NCBI GenBank assembly: GCA_030737875.1
Contig: CM060921.1
Location: forward strand, 406,760,192 to 406,824,191
Direction of reading: 5' to 3'
Length of the DNA: 64,000 bases
From: Allium sativum
Lineage: Eukaryota; Streptophyta; Magnoliopsida; Asparagales; Amaryllidaceae
The position numbers were made by a program, and so were the translations under genes. Below are positions 1 through 10,439 of this stretch, piece after piece; the stretch's first letter is position 1; every line of letters starts with the position of its first letter. The notes below the pieces were generated by a model. That model was not told the DNA's origin. It saw only the letters and a program-made list of their open reading frames with translations, and did no database searches.

Positions 1-787
1 TTCCTAACTATAATCCATACTTGAGGACCGAGGTAAGAGTTTTACACTTGACGAGCATATTCCATACTCACTAAGTTATTAAATCACAATCCATAGAAGA
101 AAAGAAATTTATTTAAAGCTCTAAAAGTTCTAATTTATTACGAATCAAAAGGAAAGCCTAACGGTTTATCACCGGGTACAGAGCGCTCTTGGAGATTAAA
201 TCATAATCCCGTATAAGGGTGAGCCAACTTAGCCTTTTTTATTTCAAGTTTATTAAGTGAAAGAGATTGAATGTTTTTTCTACCGCAAAGAGAATGCTAG
301 GAATATCGCTTGATTCTATACATATGCAGGTAGACTTAGCCATCTAAAATCCAAGTCCAGATTAATCAATCAATTATTATACCAAGCTAGCTAAGTCCTG
401 GCCCAATCAATCATCTAAGCCTCTATGTGCCTGCAATCAATTTCCGAGATCCAAAGTCCTTATAATTCGAGAAATTCGAAGTCCAAATTCCAAATTCATG
501 CACACCTGCGCTTGAGCCGCATTTCTAACTTCAGAATCCAAAATATGACTAACTAGAATATCATGAGCCACACTTTCATCGAGATTAGGGGACTTTCCCC
601 TTGGTCGAGTCAGATCGATACCGATCGAGGGATCAATACTGATTTGGTGGAACTTCCCAAGGTCTCGCTAGAATCCTTGGGTGCCACTTGAAGTAGTTCC
701 AATGAGTACACCTTGGCCTGAAAACCTTCCAAACTCTTCCATCCGAGCCAAAAATGCATTCGTAGCCTCATACCTTCCGAGGAGTTC
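1..787. other. Unassigned AT-rich sequence, probably interior of a minus-strand LTR element
   Basis: No ORF of useful length and no recognised domain lies here. It sits downstream, in the minus direction, of a short gag-like ORF and a primer-site candidate, so it is most simply decayed interior of the same retroelement. The reading frame that continues leftward from the gag-like ORF is broken by many stops. This is inference from position only. Confidence 0.3.
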
Positions 788-949
788 CTATTGCCATTCC
801 ATATGCATGTGCAATTTCTTTGTCATTCCATCCATCTCTTTCCAAGTTAGATAGATGGAAATATTTTCAGTGGAGGAAACCTCCTGGCTTCTTTCCAATC
901 CTACTCCTTCAACCTGATTGGTAGAGTTAGTGTTCTTTCTTTTCACCAT
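788..949 (-). pseudogene. Short ORF, possible gag N-terminal remnant
   Basis: A 53-codon ORF begins with ATG at 949-947 and stops with TAG at 790-788. It starts MVKRKNTNSTNQ and is rich in K, E, S and T, with no domain I recognise. It lies about 50 bases downstream (minus direction) of a primer-site-like sequence, which is where gag starts in an LTR retrotransposon. The reading frame after the stop continues with ARMEEFGRFSGQG-like text, so the stop may be a mutation. It could equally be chance; no family match can be claimed. Confidence 0.25.
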
Positions 950-998
950 CTTTGAAACCTGCGCAATACAAATCCCTTAACACTTCAAAAGTTATGTT

Positions 999-1018
999 CC
1001 CCTTCCTAGCATGCCAAA
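999..1018 (-). promoter_or_regulatory. Candidate retrotransposon primer-binding site (non-Met type)
   Basis: On the minus strand the sequence reads TTTGGCATGCTAGGAAGGGG, directly after a stretch ending in ...ATCATCA that could be an LTR end. TTGGC...C(C/T)AGGTAGGGG-like primer sites are known from some plant Ty3/gypsy elements of the Tat group. The match is from memory and partial. Confidence 0.35.
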
Positions 1019-1024
1019 TATTGA

Positions 1025-1860
1025 TGATAATTTTGGTCAATCAAGCGCAACACCCAAATACTGAATGACAATAACAGAAATGTAAAAAAACAAATAACAC
1101 TAAGAATTTATAGTGGTTCGGAAAATCAAGCCTCCGTCTGCTGTGTGATAATCTTTATTGTTTACACTATATGACTACAAGTACATTTCGTTTGGATTAG
1201 AAAAATGTAGAGAAAAGAAGTAAAGTGTTAGCCATGGCCGAGTCCCTGTGTATGAGAGCCAAAAGTTCTCCAATATATCCAAATTCATGGCCATATATAG
1301 TTGTAGGAGCTTTGTACCCATCCAAAAATGTCCAAGTTTTTTGAGAAATTGTATCCTAAAATCTTAACCAAATTTCCAGATTTCGTAATTCGAACTTCTG
1401 TCTCGAAAATTTAGCCAAATTTCCACATTTCGTATCTCGAACTTCGTATCCTAAAAACTTAGCCAAAATTCCATATTTCGAAATCTCCAGATTTCATATC
1501 TCAAACATTATACCCCGAAAACTTAGCCAAATTTCCAGATTTCGTATCTCGTAAAGTTAGCCAAATTTCCACATTTCGTTTCCCGAACTTCCTATCCTGA
1601 AAACTTAGCCAAATTTCCACATTTCAAATCCTGGACTTTACAACTTGAATTAAATCTCCCTTTATTTTTGGATATTTATTCTAATATCTCGAACAAAGAA
1701 TATTATAGCAAAAAGTAAAAAAATATTCTAGCTATGATTCATACCTATTATTTAGACCTCACAACCGGACTAAAAAAATCAAATGTGTATCTCCTATCTG
1801 TATTCAAGTCCTGAGCACCCTGATAACTAGAAATCCGAAGCGTGACGACATTATAAAAAG
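1025..1860 (-). mobile_element. Probable LTR (partial) of the leftmost retroelement
   Basis: The stretch contains TTTATAGTGGTTCGGAAAA near 1,107-1,125, a motif common in plant LTRs, and it abuts the primer-site candidate at 999-1018. Its middle is a degenerate tandem repeat. I could not fix the outer (right) LTR end or find a target duplication; the CACTA transposase remnant starts just beyond 1,880. Confidence 0.35.
1340..1640. repeat. Degenerate tandem repeat inside the probable LTR
   Basis: About five copies of a unit of roughly 50-60 bases recur, each built around AACTTAGCCAAATTTCCA followed by (C/G)ATTTCGTATCTCG and an AACTTC(G)TATCC link. Copies differ by substitutions and small deletions. 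Confidence 0.7.
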
Positions 1861-1934
1861 GCGGGTGAACAATTTCAATTCAAAATTAACTTATAATTAA
1901 ATTAACATTTCCATATTCATTATTAAAAACATAC

Positions 1935-4150
1935 CTCTCAAATAGGTACATCCATCTACATTGTAAGGATTTCGATGTTGTGCTACATATGGAAGATGAA
2001 CAGGTAAATGCTCCATTGCATTGAAGAAATATAAAAGAAATATTTTCTTCAATTTGCATAGTAGTATAGGGATTTCTTCCTCATGCTTCTATAGATGATC
2101 AACTTTTAACGTAGTTGAACAAAGCTCCTTATAAAATAATCTGAATCCTATTATAACCTTCCAAACTTTTATGGGCAACATTTCTTTGGACGCGACGGGT
2201 AACAAATTTTCCACCATTACATGACAATTGTGGCTTTTCATCCTATTCGGTCTTCCATTCTTACAGTCGACACATCTCCTAAGATTAAATGAAATTCCAT
2301 TAGGAAATTGTAATCCTTCCACCCATTTTAACAGTATTTTAACTTGGTTGATGTATATTTCATAGCATGCTTTGGGTTTTTTACTGTCATTTGGCTTGAT
2401 ATGAAGCTCAGGACGATTACATATTTCTTTTATATCATGTCATGATTCCAAATAATTTTTAGTTTTACCTTAATATTCAAAACTTTATTAAACACATTAT
2501 TATATACGTTTTTCTTATTATGTATCACACCAATGTTATGACAGATTAGAAGACTTTTCCAATAAGAAAACTGCTATAATATACTTTGTTTGCATCTGTT
2601 ATGAACCATCGATTTACCTTGGATTTAAGTTTTCTATCCGGTTTCATGTATCTTTGTATAATCTTTTACAAGTTCATATATATCTACGCTTGACCAAATC
2701 GGTGGTGGTTGTAAATTCTAAAGTTTATTAGGTGTGAAGTTTTTTGTCTCTTTTAAATGGATGATTAATATGGAGAAAACATCAATGACAATCAAACCAT
2801 GAAATTTTTTTCTGTGCGGTAAAGAAAATGCTCATATTTTTTCCATACAATAAGGACAAACAAAACAACCAGATATACTCCAACCCAAAAGCATTGCATA
2901 TGTAGGAAAATCGTTAATAGTCCACAACAAAGAAGCGAACATACGAATTTTTTTGATACGTCCTATGTTTCAACTCCTTCATACCATAATGTTTTCAACT
3001 CTTCTTAGAGGTTGTAAGTAAACATTAATGCCTTATGTCAGGTCATCAAGGCCAGGGATGAAATTTGTGAGAAATATATACGGAATTTTCGCACACATCC
3101 ACTAAGATAGATTGTAAGGTGTATCGATTATAGGCCTAGATGAATATTTAGAACCAAGCTGATAAAATAGTGAAAATCCGCCGTACATAAACCTAGCCTA
3201 ACATTATGGCTCTCTACTGCGAAATTGGAACATTTCTTATCAAAATGCTCCCATGGTTCCCTATCGGTTGGATGTGGTAACGTACCTTCTTAAAGGTTCT
3301 CACACTATGCCATCTCATATGATGCACTATTATAGATGAGGTATATAACTTTTGAAGTCTAGGGTGGTAAGTAAATGATGCATACGCTTGTATGGAACTT
3401 CGTTTTCCTTCTACTTTCTTGTTTTATATCTTTCCTAGTTACATATTTTATAATTCCTATGATTGATGTATTCTTTTCAAAACAACATGCAACCATTTAA
3501 ACACGTATCTATTTTTTGATACGGCAAACTGAAATATGATATAAGTTTTCTCACTTCATAATAATTTTAGCACATTAAATTATCGGATGACATATAGCGT
3601 TTAGAAGCTTGTACAACAAACGTATATCCGACTTCTGTGAGGTTGTACTTTGATTTCATTGCAATGTACTTCCATTTCAAAGGGGCTTTTTGCAGCATCC
3701 AATAAATCATATTTTTTTGGCTCCAATGTTTGATTCCTCTTCGACGTTAACATCGTTGTTATCAATTTCAACATTATGGAACATTGACCGTGTTGCATCT
3801 TCAACCATATGTTCTATAAGAGTCGTCATACTAACATTCATTACCAACGACCTCCTTTGACTATTCTTGATAGGTGCTATATTTTCTCCATGACGATCCC
3901 ACACCAAATAATCGGATATAAATCGTGTTGGCACAAATGAACTCTAACCATGTCCGGTATTAAATGCTTCAACAATTTGTACCTACTACATGGACAATGA
4001 ATTTCTATGTCATTTCCGTTATTACTTAAAGCAATTTTGATAAACACATGTACCTCATTATGAAATGTTCACTTATTGAGCCTATAATTTCCCTTTGTTG
4101 ATATGTCCAGCTTCGATCAACAAATAACTGATCACTTTTCCTATGCTAAT
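1935..4150 (-). pseudogene. TNP2-type CACTA transposase, degenerate
   Basis: The protein would bind CACTA ends and catalyse cut-and-paste transposition. Read from high to low coordinates, the N-terminal block includes FISDYLVWDRHGE (3,934-3,707 frame), then YDLLDAAKSP (near 3,700), then PHPTDREPWEHFDKKC with NVRLGL downstream (from about 3,283), matching the conserved HPAD.xAWK.FD region of transposase family tnp2. Next come a weak PYWxHxKxxKKxxFxxHRRFL-like block near 2,870-2,750 and PPPIWSSVDIYELV near 2,700. Last is a DUF4218 block: RPNRMKSHNCHVMVENLLPV (2,322-2,089 ORF), then HLPVHLPYVAQH and a degenerate YRWMYxFER motif near 1,950. Frames change and many stops interrupt, so it is not functional. 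The longest open pieces are only 60-80 codons. Confidence 0.8.
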
Positions 4151-4291
4151 ACCTATGGCACATATTCAAAAAATTATTAATCATTCGTTTTATATTTTAT
4201 TGTCTTAGTAAATATGTACTAAATTATATTGATTTTTTCTATTTAGAAAAATATATAATTCATTTTTGTTTACATACAAAATTATATGGAT

Positions 4292-5244
4292 AATTTTCTG
4301 TGTGGCTCTGCCATGTCTTTGATAGTTCAGTTCTACTCCTAGGTATTCAATGTTTTCTATGTGGTCAACTTGTTGGTAGTTCATTTTTGACAGTGCTGTG
4401 TCTTTGTGGTTTACGCTACTGTTGAGGTGTTTGGTTTTTCTTTTGGATCTTGGTCCATGGATTTGTCTTTACGCAACTGATTGGGTGTAATGTTGTTGTG
4501 TATGTCAATGGTGGTGATCTGGTTGATTGTAATGCTCTCCGAAATTGGCAATACAAGTGAAGCATTTGCTCGAATTTTGTTGAATTCCGCAGAGCCATTT
4601 TCATTTTCTGCCACCATAAACGCTCCAGCACCTACATTTATGTATATTCTGTTGGTAGTCGGTCACCGTGGTAGCTCGGCCTCACCGTTTAGACAAAATG
4701 GAAGATCTTGCTCTCGAGCAGTCTAAACAATTTTGTTGGGTTTAGCACGCTTGATCCTGTCAGGAATGTGCTTCATCTTGGTGTGGAGCTCACGGCTATC
4801 ACTTCTACAGCTGCTCTAACGTCCTGTGCTTTCCCTGTAGCAGTATGTTATGCACATATTGGAGTTGCTCTTGCAGCCTCTCAAATCAACCTCGTGACTA
4901 CCATGCTATTTTACTTTTTGCAGTGTACTTGTACCTGTTATATTGTTTATTTAGTTCACGAATGTAATCTCACTACTCTATGTAGTATGAAATGTAATAT
5001 TATGAAATGCACTCTCTGTATGGAGATGAATTTAGTACTCTTGTAAAGTAGCAAGCTCTTATACTGTAATCTAGGATAGATTCTGTGGATGGCCTACAAT
5101 AAATGTCATAGGTAGTGGACGGTCCACTTTAAAAACCGAAATAGTAGTCTAGCAATCTGCCACACTCTTGTAACTATTGTAATTATTATTTGTTATAATA
5201 ATAAGTGATACGGATCATTGTAAAAACTGGTTGGCTATGACAAA
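4292..5244 (+). mobile_element. Non-LTR retroelement insertion with 14-base target duplication
   Basis: The stretch is bounded by AAAATTATATGGAT (4,278-4,291) and AAAATTATATAGAT (5,245-5,258), a 14-base repeat with one mismatch. It ends in a short A run (5,242-5,248). Its last 130 bases match the 3' end of the LINE at 52,288-54,337. A 3'-anchored A tail plus a long variable target duplication is the hallmark of target-primed reverse transcription. Two overlapping ORFs of 81 and 112 codons (4,481-4,726 and 4,708-5,046, plus strand) resemble nothing I know, and no endonuclease or reverse transcriptase is visible. It is either a 5'-truncated LINE or a short non-autonomous relative. Confidence 0.75.
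5113..5230 (+). repeat. Twin 3' tail modules shared with the 54.2 kb LINE
   Basis: Two related modules, GTGGACGGTCCACTTTAAAA at 5,114 and GATACGGATCATTGTAAAAA at 5,207, lie about 95 bases apart before the A tail. The 54.2-54.3 kb element has the same pair in the same order. GTGGAC-G-GTCCAC in the first module can form a 6-bp hairpin. Confidence 0.65.
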
Positions 5245-5258
5245 AAAATTATATAGAT

Positions 5259-6579
5259 TTTTTTTTAATATTCTTAGTTTTTTATAATAAAATTTATAGC
5301 ATGTGACACAAAATATTGTACCAAACTTTATTTTAAATAAATGATTAAGGGTTCATGTGACACATAAGATAATTCGTAGTCAGTCATCCGATTTCCCATT
5401 ACAAACACAAAAGTAATTACATTACGTAAATCACATCATTTTAAACGAGTTCCCAAAATTTCAGCAGCACTTCCCTTATATTCCTTATATCGTACACAAA
5501 TGCTTGTTAAGGAATGAAAAAGAAATGCAGTTAAAATTTGTGAACCATATACAATGATATGATTTACAAAACATAATCACTATATAGTATTTGTAACTTG
5601 CCCAATACAAGGACAAATCCGACAAACGTAGTATAAAATGAATATGGATGTCTGTTTTGTAATAAAAATGAATATCCATATAACGATCATATACAACACT
5701 TATCAGACCGGACCAAATAATACCTAAGATATTTTAAAAAAATTGTATTAAATTAAAAAATGAAGCACATTATGCATTAATTTTTTATAAAGCTAAATTA
5801 TGTGATTTACTCCATTTCTTATAATATGTAATTCAAGCTTTTTATATAATAAATTAAATATATAATTTTTTATATACTAAATTATATTATTTAAAAAATT
5901 AATTTATGTGTCACATAATATAGAACCAAATTTGAGTTCAAACAAATGATTAAATTAATCTAATGTTAGATATTTACAAAATATACACATCAAATCATTC
6001 AAATCAATCCTACCTATGTAATAGTAATTACCATGCTAAACTTGTACATCTATGATCAATCCTAACAAAATCATCCAAAACATATACATCAAATCAATTC
6101 TAACTAATAATTTGGGCATTTTGATGATAATAATAATTACCATGCAATGGGATATAATAAACATTCAATAGGAATTAAGAATATGTATAATAAACATTTA
6201 GCCCTATATTATAAAACTAAGAATAAGTACAGTTAAATGAAAAACCTAATTTAGAGAGGATTTGAGAGTGATGAGAGGCATCAAGCAGTGATCGGAGGCA
6301 TCAGAGGTGGTTTAGAGGGCGAAATAGAGACTGGCTGCATTTTGGAGAAGAGGAGGGTGGTGGGTTTTTTAAGTTTTGGGAGGGACCAGCTGAAACGAAA
6401 AGCTTGCGGGTTGGAAGATGGTATACCGGAGATTTCCAATGGCTAGCACTAGCCACAAATAGTAAATATAGTAATGGATTTCAATGGCTTCAAACTGTTA
6501 GTTCATTAAAATAACATTTTTACCATGAAAACAATGGGTCATTGCTAGCTATTGGAAATGTCGTTTCCAATCATCGAAA
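5259..6579. other. Non-coding CACTA sequence, including subterminal zone
   Basis: This AT-rich stretch between the non-LTR insertion and the CACTA terminus holds no credible gene. From about 6,440 to 6,570 short motifs recur (ATGGCTAGCACTAGCCA, ATTGCTAGCTATTGG, TTTCCAATCATCG and TTCCAATGGCT), as expected for subterminal transposase-binding repeats. GC content rises at 6,240-6,420, which may be a 5' untranslated exon of the transposase gene on the minus strand. Confidence 0.45.
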
Positions 6580-6614
6580 TCTGGGCGTGGTGATATATCG
6601 TTGTTCTTGTAGTG
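6580..6614 (-). repeat. CACTA terminal inverted repeat (right end)
   Basis: Read on the minus strand from 6,614 it begins CACTACAAGAACAACG. This fits the CACTACAAGAAA-type ends of plant En/Spm elements. The partner at the left end was not found in the window. Confidence 0.75.
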
Positions 6615-7195
6615 GATCGATAGAGAAAATCATCAATCAATATTGACTCCTACTACTCTCACCTCTTTCCTAGTAAGGTAAACATTCATTGAACTTGATT
6701 CTCAAGCCATCAAATTCAATTTTGAGAAGACTTGGTAATATTTTGTCTTTAGATCTTATATTGTCATTATCTAAGTCATGAATAATCTTTGAGAAATCTA
6801 AAATGATGAGAGGCCATTTTGGTCTGAAAATTAGACAAGTGTGTGTTAGATCTATGAGAATAAAGATCTAAGCTTTCTATTATATATCGGATGAAGTCGA
6901 TCCAAGAAAGAGAGCTTAAACTAGGATTTTTACCATTTTCATCAGTGTGGATCTTCTTGTTAAAGGTAAGAATCATCCATGTCACCCTTGTTGCTATTGA
7001 AATCATGATGCCTGTTATTATTATTGATAATGTTATTGTTGGATGCAGTGAAATATCAATGAGGCTCTTCAGTCGGAGCAGCCGAATATTGGTGAGGCTC
7101 TGATGATTAAGTAGTTGTAGATCCAATGCACTAGTCATAGTGTTGCCAGAATCAAAAAGGGAAATGAGAAAATCTTAAATATTTATGGTATTATT
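6615..7195. other. Unassigned stretch between CACTA and copia elements; possible gene fragment
   Basis: No recognised domain. A plus-strand candidate intron of 83 bases runs from GTAAGAATC (6,966) to TTGGATGCAG (7,048), with an upstream open frame from 6,891 and a downstream one to about 7,100. Spliced coding could be a fragment of a host or transposon gene, but I do not recognise the peptide. It may be the only unoccupied host DNA in the left third of the window. Confidence 0.3.
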
Positions 7196-7284
7196 TGTTG
7201 GAGAATGGAATTTTGATGGAAACAACCTTATTTCAATTATCATTATTAATTGATTATAAAATATATACTAGCATCTTTATCTAG

Positions 7285-7285
7285 A

Positions 7286-7330
<45 letters not shown>
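7285..7330. repeat. (TA)n(TG)n microsatellite
   Basis: A short TA run passes into an uninterrupted TG run of more than 15 units, inside the copia LTR. Confidence 0.95.
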
Positions 7331-7333
<3 letters not shown>

Positions 7334-7571
7334 GGTTTATATACATGATTTAATATTGGAGACTGTATAGTTTTAGAGTTCCAAGAGATTCAGGATTCAA
7401 AGAGATTCAAGACGCATGAGTATTAAGATATCAAGATTTCAAGAGCTCAAGAAAATATAATAATTGAGTCTAGTTTATATGTAAGACTCTAAATAGCACT
7501 TCATTTTCAAATTCTGTTTCAAAATTCAAATCTTGACCTCAAATTATTTCAATTTTTTTCCCAAATGATTT

Positions 7572-7574
<3 letters not shown>

Positions 7575-7611
<37 letters not shown>
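7575..7611. repeat. (AT)n microsatellite
   Basis: A pure AT dinucleotide run inside the copia LTR. Confidence 0.95.
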
Positions 7612-7614
<3 letters not shown>

Positions 7615-7840
7615 CAAAATTTTATAATAATATGTTTATAATATATACATATATATAGTTTTAATAGTTTTAAATCACATAACTTTATAAAGAAGTTTAT
7701 ATTATATATCACTATGTTTTTATATGTTTTACACTTCAGAAAATCCATTTTGAAACATTATTTTTTATTTAGTGCTCCCAGAAAATATATATTGGTTTAA
7801 ACACTTGAAATTTGATTTCAAAAATAAAATTACAATGCAT

Positions 7841-7872
7841 ATGTCGACATACCAAAATGAGCATGTCGACAT
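7841..7872. promoter_or_regulatory. Pair of identical 10-base palindromes upstream of the promoter
   Basis: ATGTCGACAT occurs at 7,841-7,850 and again at 7,863-7,872, start-to-start distance 22 bases, about two helical turns. It lies roughly 85 bases upstream of the first TATA box. A dimeric protein site is possible but unproven. Confidence 0.4.
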
Positions 7873-7901
7873 ATAACCGTCATAAATTTAATTTTCAAAG
7901 G

Positions 7902-8215
7902 AAGTGTTTTTTCACTATTTGAAACGTTTCAGAAACACTGCAACCTTTGGACCACTATAAATATGGTTCGTTTTTGAATTTTTAACACTTCCTTGTTCTC
8001 TTTCTTCACCACTTTGCTAACCACCATTAATATACATAAAATTCTTGATTTCTATACGAAGTGTCTTTTCACTATTTGAAACATTTCAGAAACACTGCAA
8101 CCTTTGGAACACTATAAATATGGGTCATTTTTGAATTTTTAACACTTCCTTCTTCTCTTTCTTCACCACTTTGCTTACCACCATTAATATACATAAAATT
8201 CTTGATTTCTACACT
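7902..8215 (+). promoter_or_regulatory. Tandemly duplicated 157-base core promoter of the copia LTR
   Basis: Two copies of a 157-base unit (7,902-8,058 and 8,059-8,215) lie head to tail. Each carries ACTATAAATATGG, with TATAAATA at 7,956-7,963 and 8,113-8,120, and the same downstream CTTCTCTTTCTTCACCAC pyrimidine tract. The copies differ at few positions. Transcription would be expected about 30 bases downstream of each TATA box. Confidence 0.75.
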
Positions 8216-8765
8216 CATACTCTGTCGATTTCAACAAAATTTATATCATTCTTCTCCTCTTCTCAATTTCTATTAACTACTTTCTCTTTAAATTGCTATT
8301 GAAGAGTTCTTGGGTTGTTGTAATTGTCTGGGAATTGTTTGGGAAAGGGTGTGTTCCTTGTAGCCCTGAAATCAAGGAAAGGGAGTGGTGTCATCCTTGT
8401 AGTCGTGGAATCAAGGGTGGTGGAATCGGCATTAACCTTGTTGTCGTGAAATAAAGGGTGTTATACTTGGATATTGATAATAATAAGAATCTGTGCAATT
8501 CAACATTGCGTGGGACTGGATGTAGGAGTAATCTGAACCAGTATAAAATCCGGTGTGTTCTTTCCTTTACCTGAATTTATATTTACTCATTTCTGTGTCT
8601 ACGATTTTTTCTGTGTTTGTGATCAATTCTGGTGTGATAATCGTTGTGTGATTCATATAGTAATTCAAGATGGTTTAAGATTTCTGTAAATTCCTCATAA
8701 ACACTATTCACCCTCTCTCTAGTGTTAGTTCTTCCTTAAGATCCACATTTCGCATCCTTAACAAT

Positions 8766-8782
8766 TAGTATCCGAGCATAGG
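8766..8782 (+). promoter_or_regulatory. Copia primer-binding site (tRNA-Met type)
   Basis: TAGTATCCGAGCATAGG lies two bases after the LTR end. It is two changes from TGGTATCAGAGCATAGG, the usual initiator-tRNA-Met complementary site of plant copia elements. Confidence 0.8.
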
Positions 8783-8820
8783 TTTTCAAAAGTTCATTAT
8801 CTGAATTTTGGAAATATTAA

Positions 8821-8913
8821 ATGGCAAATTTTGAAGTGATTTATAACACCAGTCTTAATTCATGCATTGCATCAATGTTAGAAGAGTCTACATTCAATTA
8901 TTTGAAAAATTAA
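8821..8913 (+). pseudogene. Copia gag N-terminal stub
   Basis: ATG at 8,821 opens a 30-codon frame starting MANFEVIYNTSLNS and ending in TAA. Its place, about 40 bases after the primer site, is right for gag, but a normal copia gag has several hundred codons. The protease region follows within about 30 bases in another frame, so nearly all of gag, including the CCHC knuckle, has been lost. Confidence 0.55.
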
Positions 8914-8942
8914 GTGATCTACTGAATTTTTGTCCAATACAG

Positions 8943-9240
8943 GAAAAGGTATGTTACATGGCTATTGGGAATTCAAATTATGAAAAGGTGTGTTACATGG
9001 CTGTTGAAAATTCAAATTCTAATGGACAAATGGTGGAGATCAAAAAGGACAAATGGATATTGGATAGTGGTTGTTCAAGGCATATGATGGGAAATCCAAA
9101 ATTACTGAATCATCTAGTATATAAAGATGAAGGAATGGTCAACTTCAAAGATAACTCTAAAGGATATATATATTTGGCATCAGCAATGTTAGTAATTCTG
9201 AAACTCCTACTATTTCTGATGTTTTATTAACTAGGAATTT
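8943..9240 (+). pseudogene. Copia aspartic protease
   Basis: This lies in a 122-codon ORF (8,862-9,230). The catalytic motif WILDSGCSRHM is intact with DSG at residues 68-70 (from nt 9,063), followed by MVNFKDNSKG, which matches the VxFGDNSxG segment of copia proteases. A 39-base tandem duplication (8,943-8,981 and 8,982-9,020) repeats EKVCYMA just upstream. The frame drifts after YLASAM, and the ORF ends at 9,230, so the enzyme would be truncated. In a live element it cuts the gag-pol polyprotein in the virus-like particle. Confidence 0.8.
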
Positions 9241-9429
9241 AAAACATAATCTACTAAGCATAAGTCTACTTTGCAATAAAGGCTATAAAATAAACTTTGA
9301 AAAAGATAAATGCTTTATAGAGGACAAGAATTCAAAAATAATATTCAAAGGAGATAGAAAGAAAAATATCTATATATTAATTATGAAAATCTCCAATGAT
9401 AATTTATGCCTTATGGCTAATACAAGTGA

Positions 9430-10360
9430 CCCTTGGATTTGACATAAGAGACTCGGTCATATAAATTTCAAACACATTTCTAGAATTTCAAAGTTAGATT
9501 CAATTAGGGGATTACCTAAAATGAAATTTAAGGTAAATAATTTATGCGACGCTTGCCAGTTCGGAAAATTAAAACGAAGTTCATTTAAATCAAAATAGGA
9601 AATTGCAACTTCAAAACCATTAAAATTAATTCACATGGATTTTTTTGGTCTATCCCAAACTCAATTAATAAATCATAGTAGATATGTTTATGTAGTAATT
9701 GATGATTTTTTTGGATTTACTTGGACTTTGTTTCTTAAAATAAAAGTGATGCTTTTGATCAATTTAAAACCTTTGCTAAAAGAATTCAAAATTTATTATC
9801 TTTAAAAATCAAAACGATACAACCATGGTGGAGAGTTCTAAAGTGAAAATTTTGAAAAAAAATGTAATAAAAAGGAGATAACCCATAAATTTTCTTTCCC
9901 CAGAACACCTCAAGAAAACGAAGTATTTGAACGTAAGAATAGATCAATTCAAGAGTGTGCGAGAACTATGTTATCTGATAGTAGCTTACTAAGAAATTTT
10001 TGGGCTGAGGCAGTTGCAACAACTTGTTATATTTTAAATAGGATTTTGTTAAGACCCTTAACTCGTGAAACACCATATGAACTTTTATATAATAAGAAAC
10101 CAAAAATATCATATTTTAAAATATTTGGAAGTAAATGTTTTATTCTTAATATTAAAGAAAATTTAGATAAATTCGACTCGAAATCTGATAAAGGAATATT
10201 TATTGGATACTTAGAGAGAAGTAAGGCATATAAAGCTTTTAACTCAAGAACTAATACCATAGAAGAAACAGTAAATGTATCCTTTTACGAAAATTGTAAA
10301 AATATAACAAAACATAATGAAAATGAAAGTGAAAATGAGATCGATGAAACGATTAATGAA
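9430..10360 (+). pseudogene. Copia integrase, frameshifted
   Basis: The zinc-binding pre-integrase region shows HKRLGH (from 9,443, preceded by a TGA) and CDACQFGK (from 9,545). The catalytic core follows with LIHMDFFG near 9,630, the first acidic residue of the DDE triad. A damaged HGGEF region lies near 9,826, and RTPQENEVFERKNR near 9,905 holds the last acidic residue. The open frame 9,968-10,588 then encodes NFWAEAVATTCYILNR and KIFGSKCFI, typical of the C-terminal core and following linker. Several stops and frame changes lie between 9,590 and 9,960. It would insert element cDNA into chromosomes if intact. Confidence 0.85.
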
Positions 10361-10439
10361 ATTCACCAACTAAATAAAATAATTAGACTTCTAAGAGACC
10401 ACCCTGTAGAAAATATCTTAGGCGATATTGAATCTCTTG

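Larger units (their letters stand above)
1880..6614 (-). mobile_element. Decayed CACTA (En/Spm-type) DNA transposon
   Basis: Two independent signals support this. The minus strand from about 4,150 to 1,935 encodes degenerate blocks of a TNP2-type transposase in the expected order. The right end, read on the minus strand from 6,614, is CACTACAAGAACAACG, a canonical CACTA terminus, and GAT follows it on the plus strand as a possible 3-base target site. Between transposase and terminus are AT-rich bases and a short-repeat subterminal zone. I see no matching left CACTA end, so the left side is probably truncated near the LTR fragment at 1.0-1.86 kb. A non-LTR insertion splits it at 4,292-5,244. 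Confidence 0.75.
7196..8763 (+). repeat. Copia 5' LTR
   Basis: The LTR begins TGTTGGAGAATGGAATTTT and ends ATCCTTAACA just before the primer site. It is 1,568 bases long. It holds a (TA)n(TG)n tract, an (AT)n tract, a palindrome pair and a tandemly duplicated promoter segment (listed separately). Its last part contains three related motifs CCTTGT(A/T)GTCGTG(G/A)AAT near 8,357-8,450. Confidence 0.8.
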
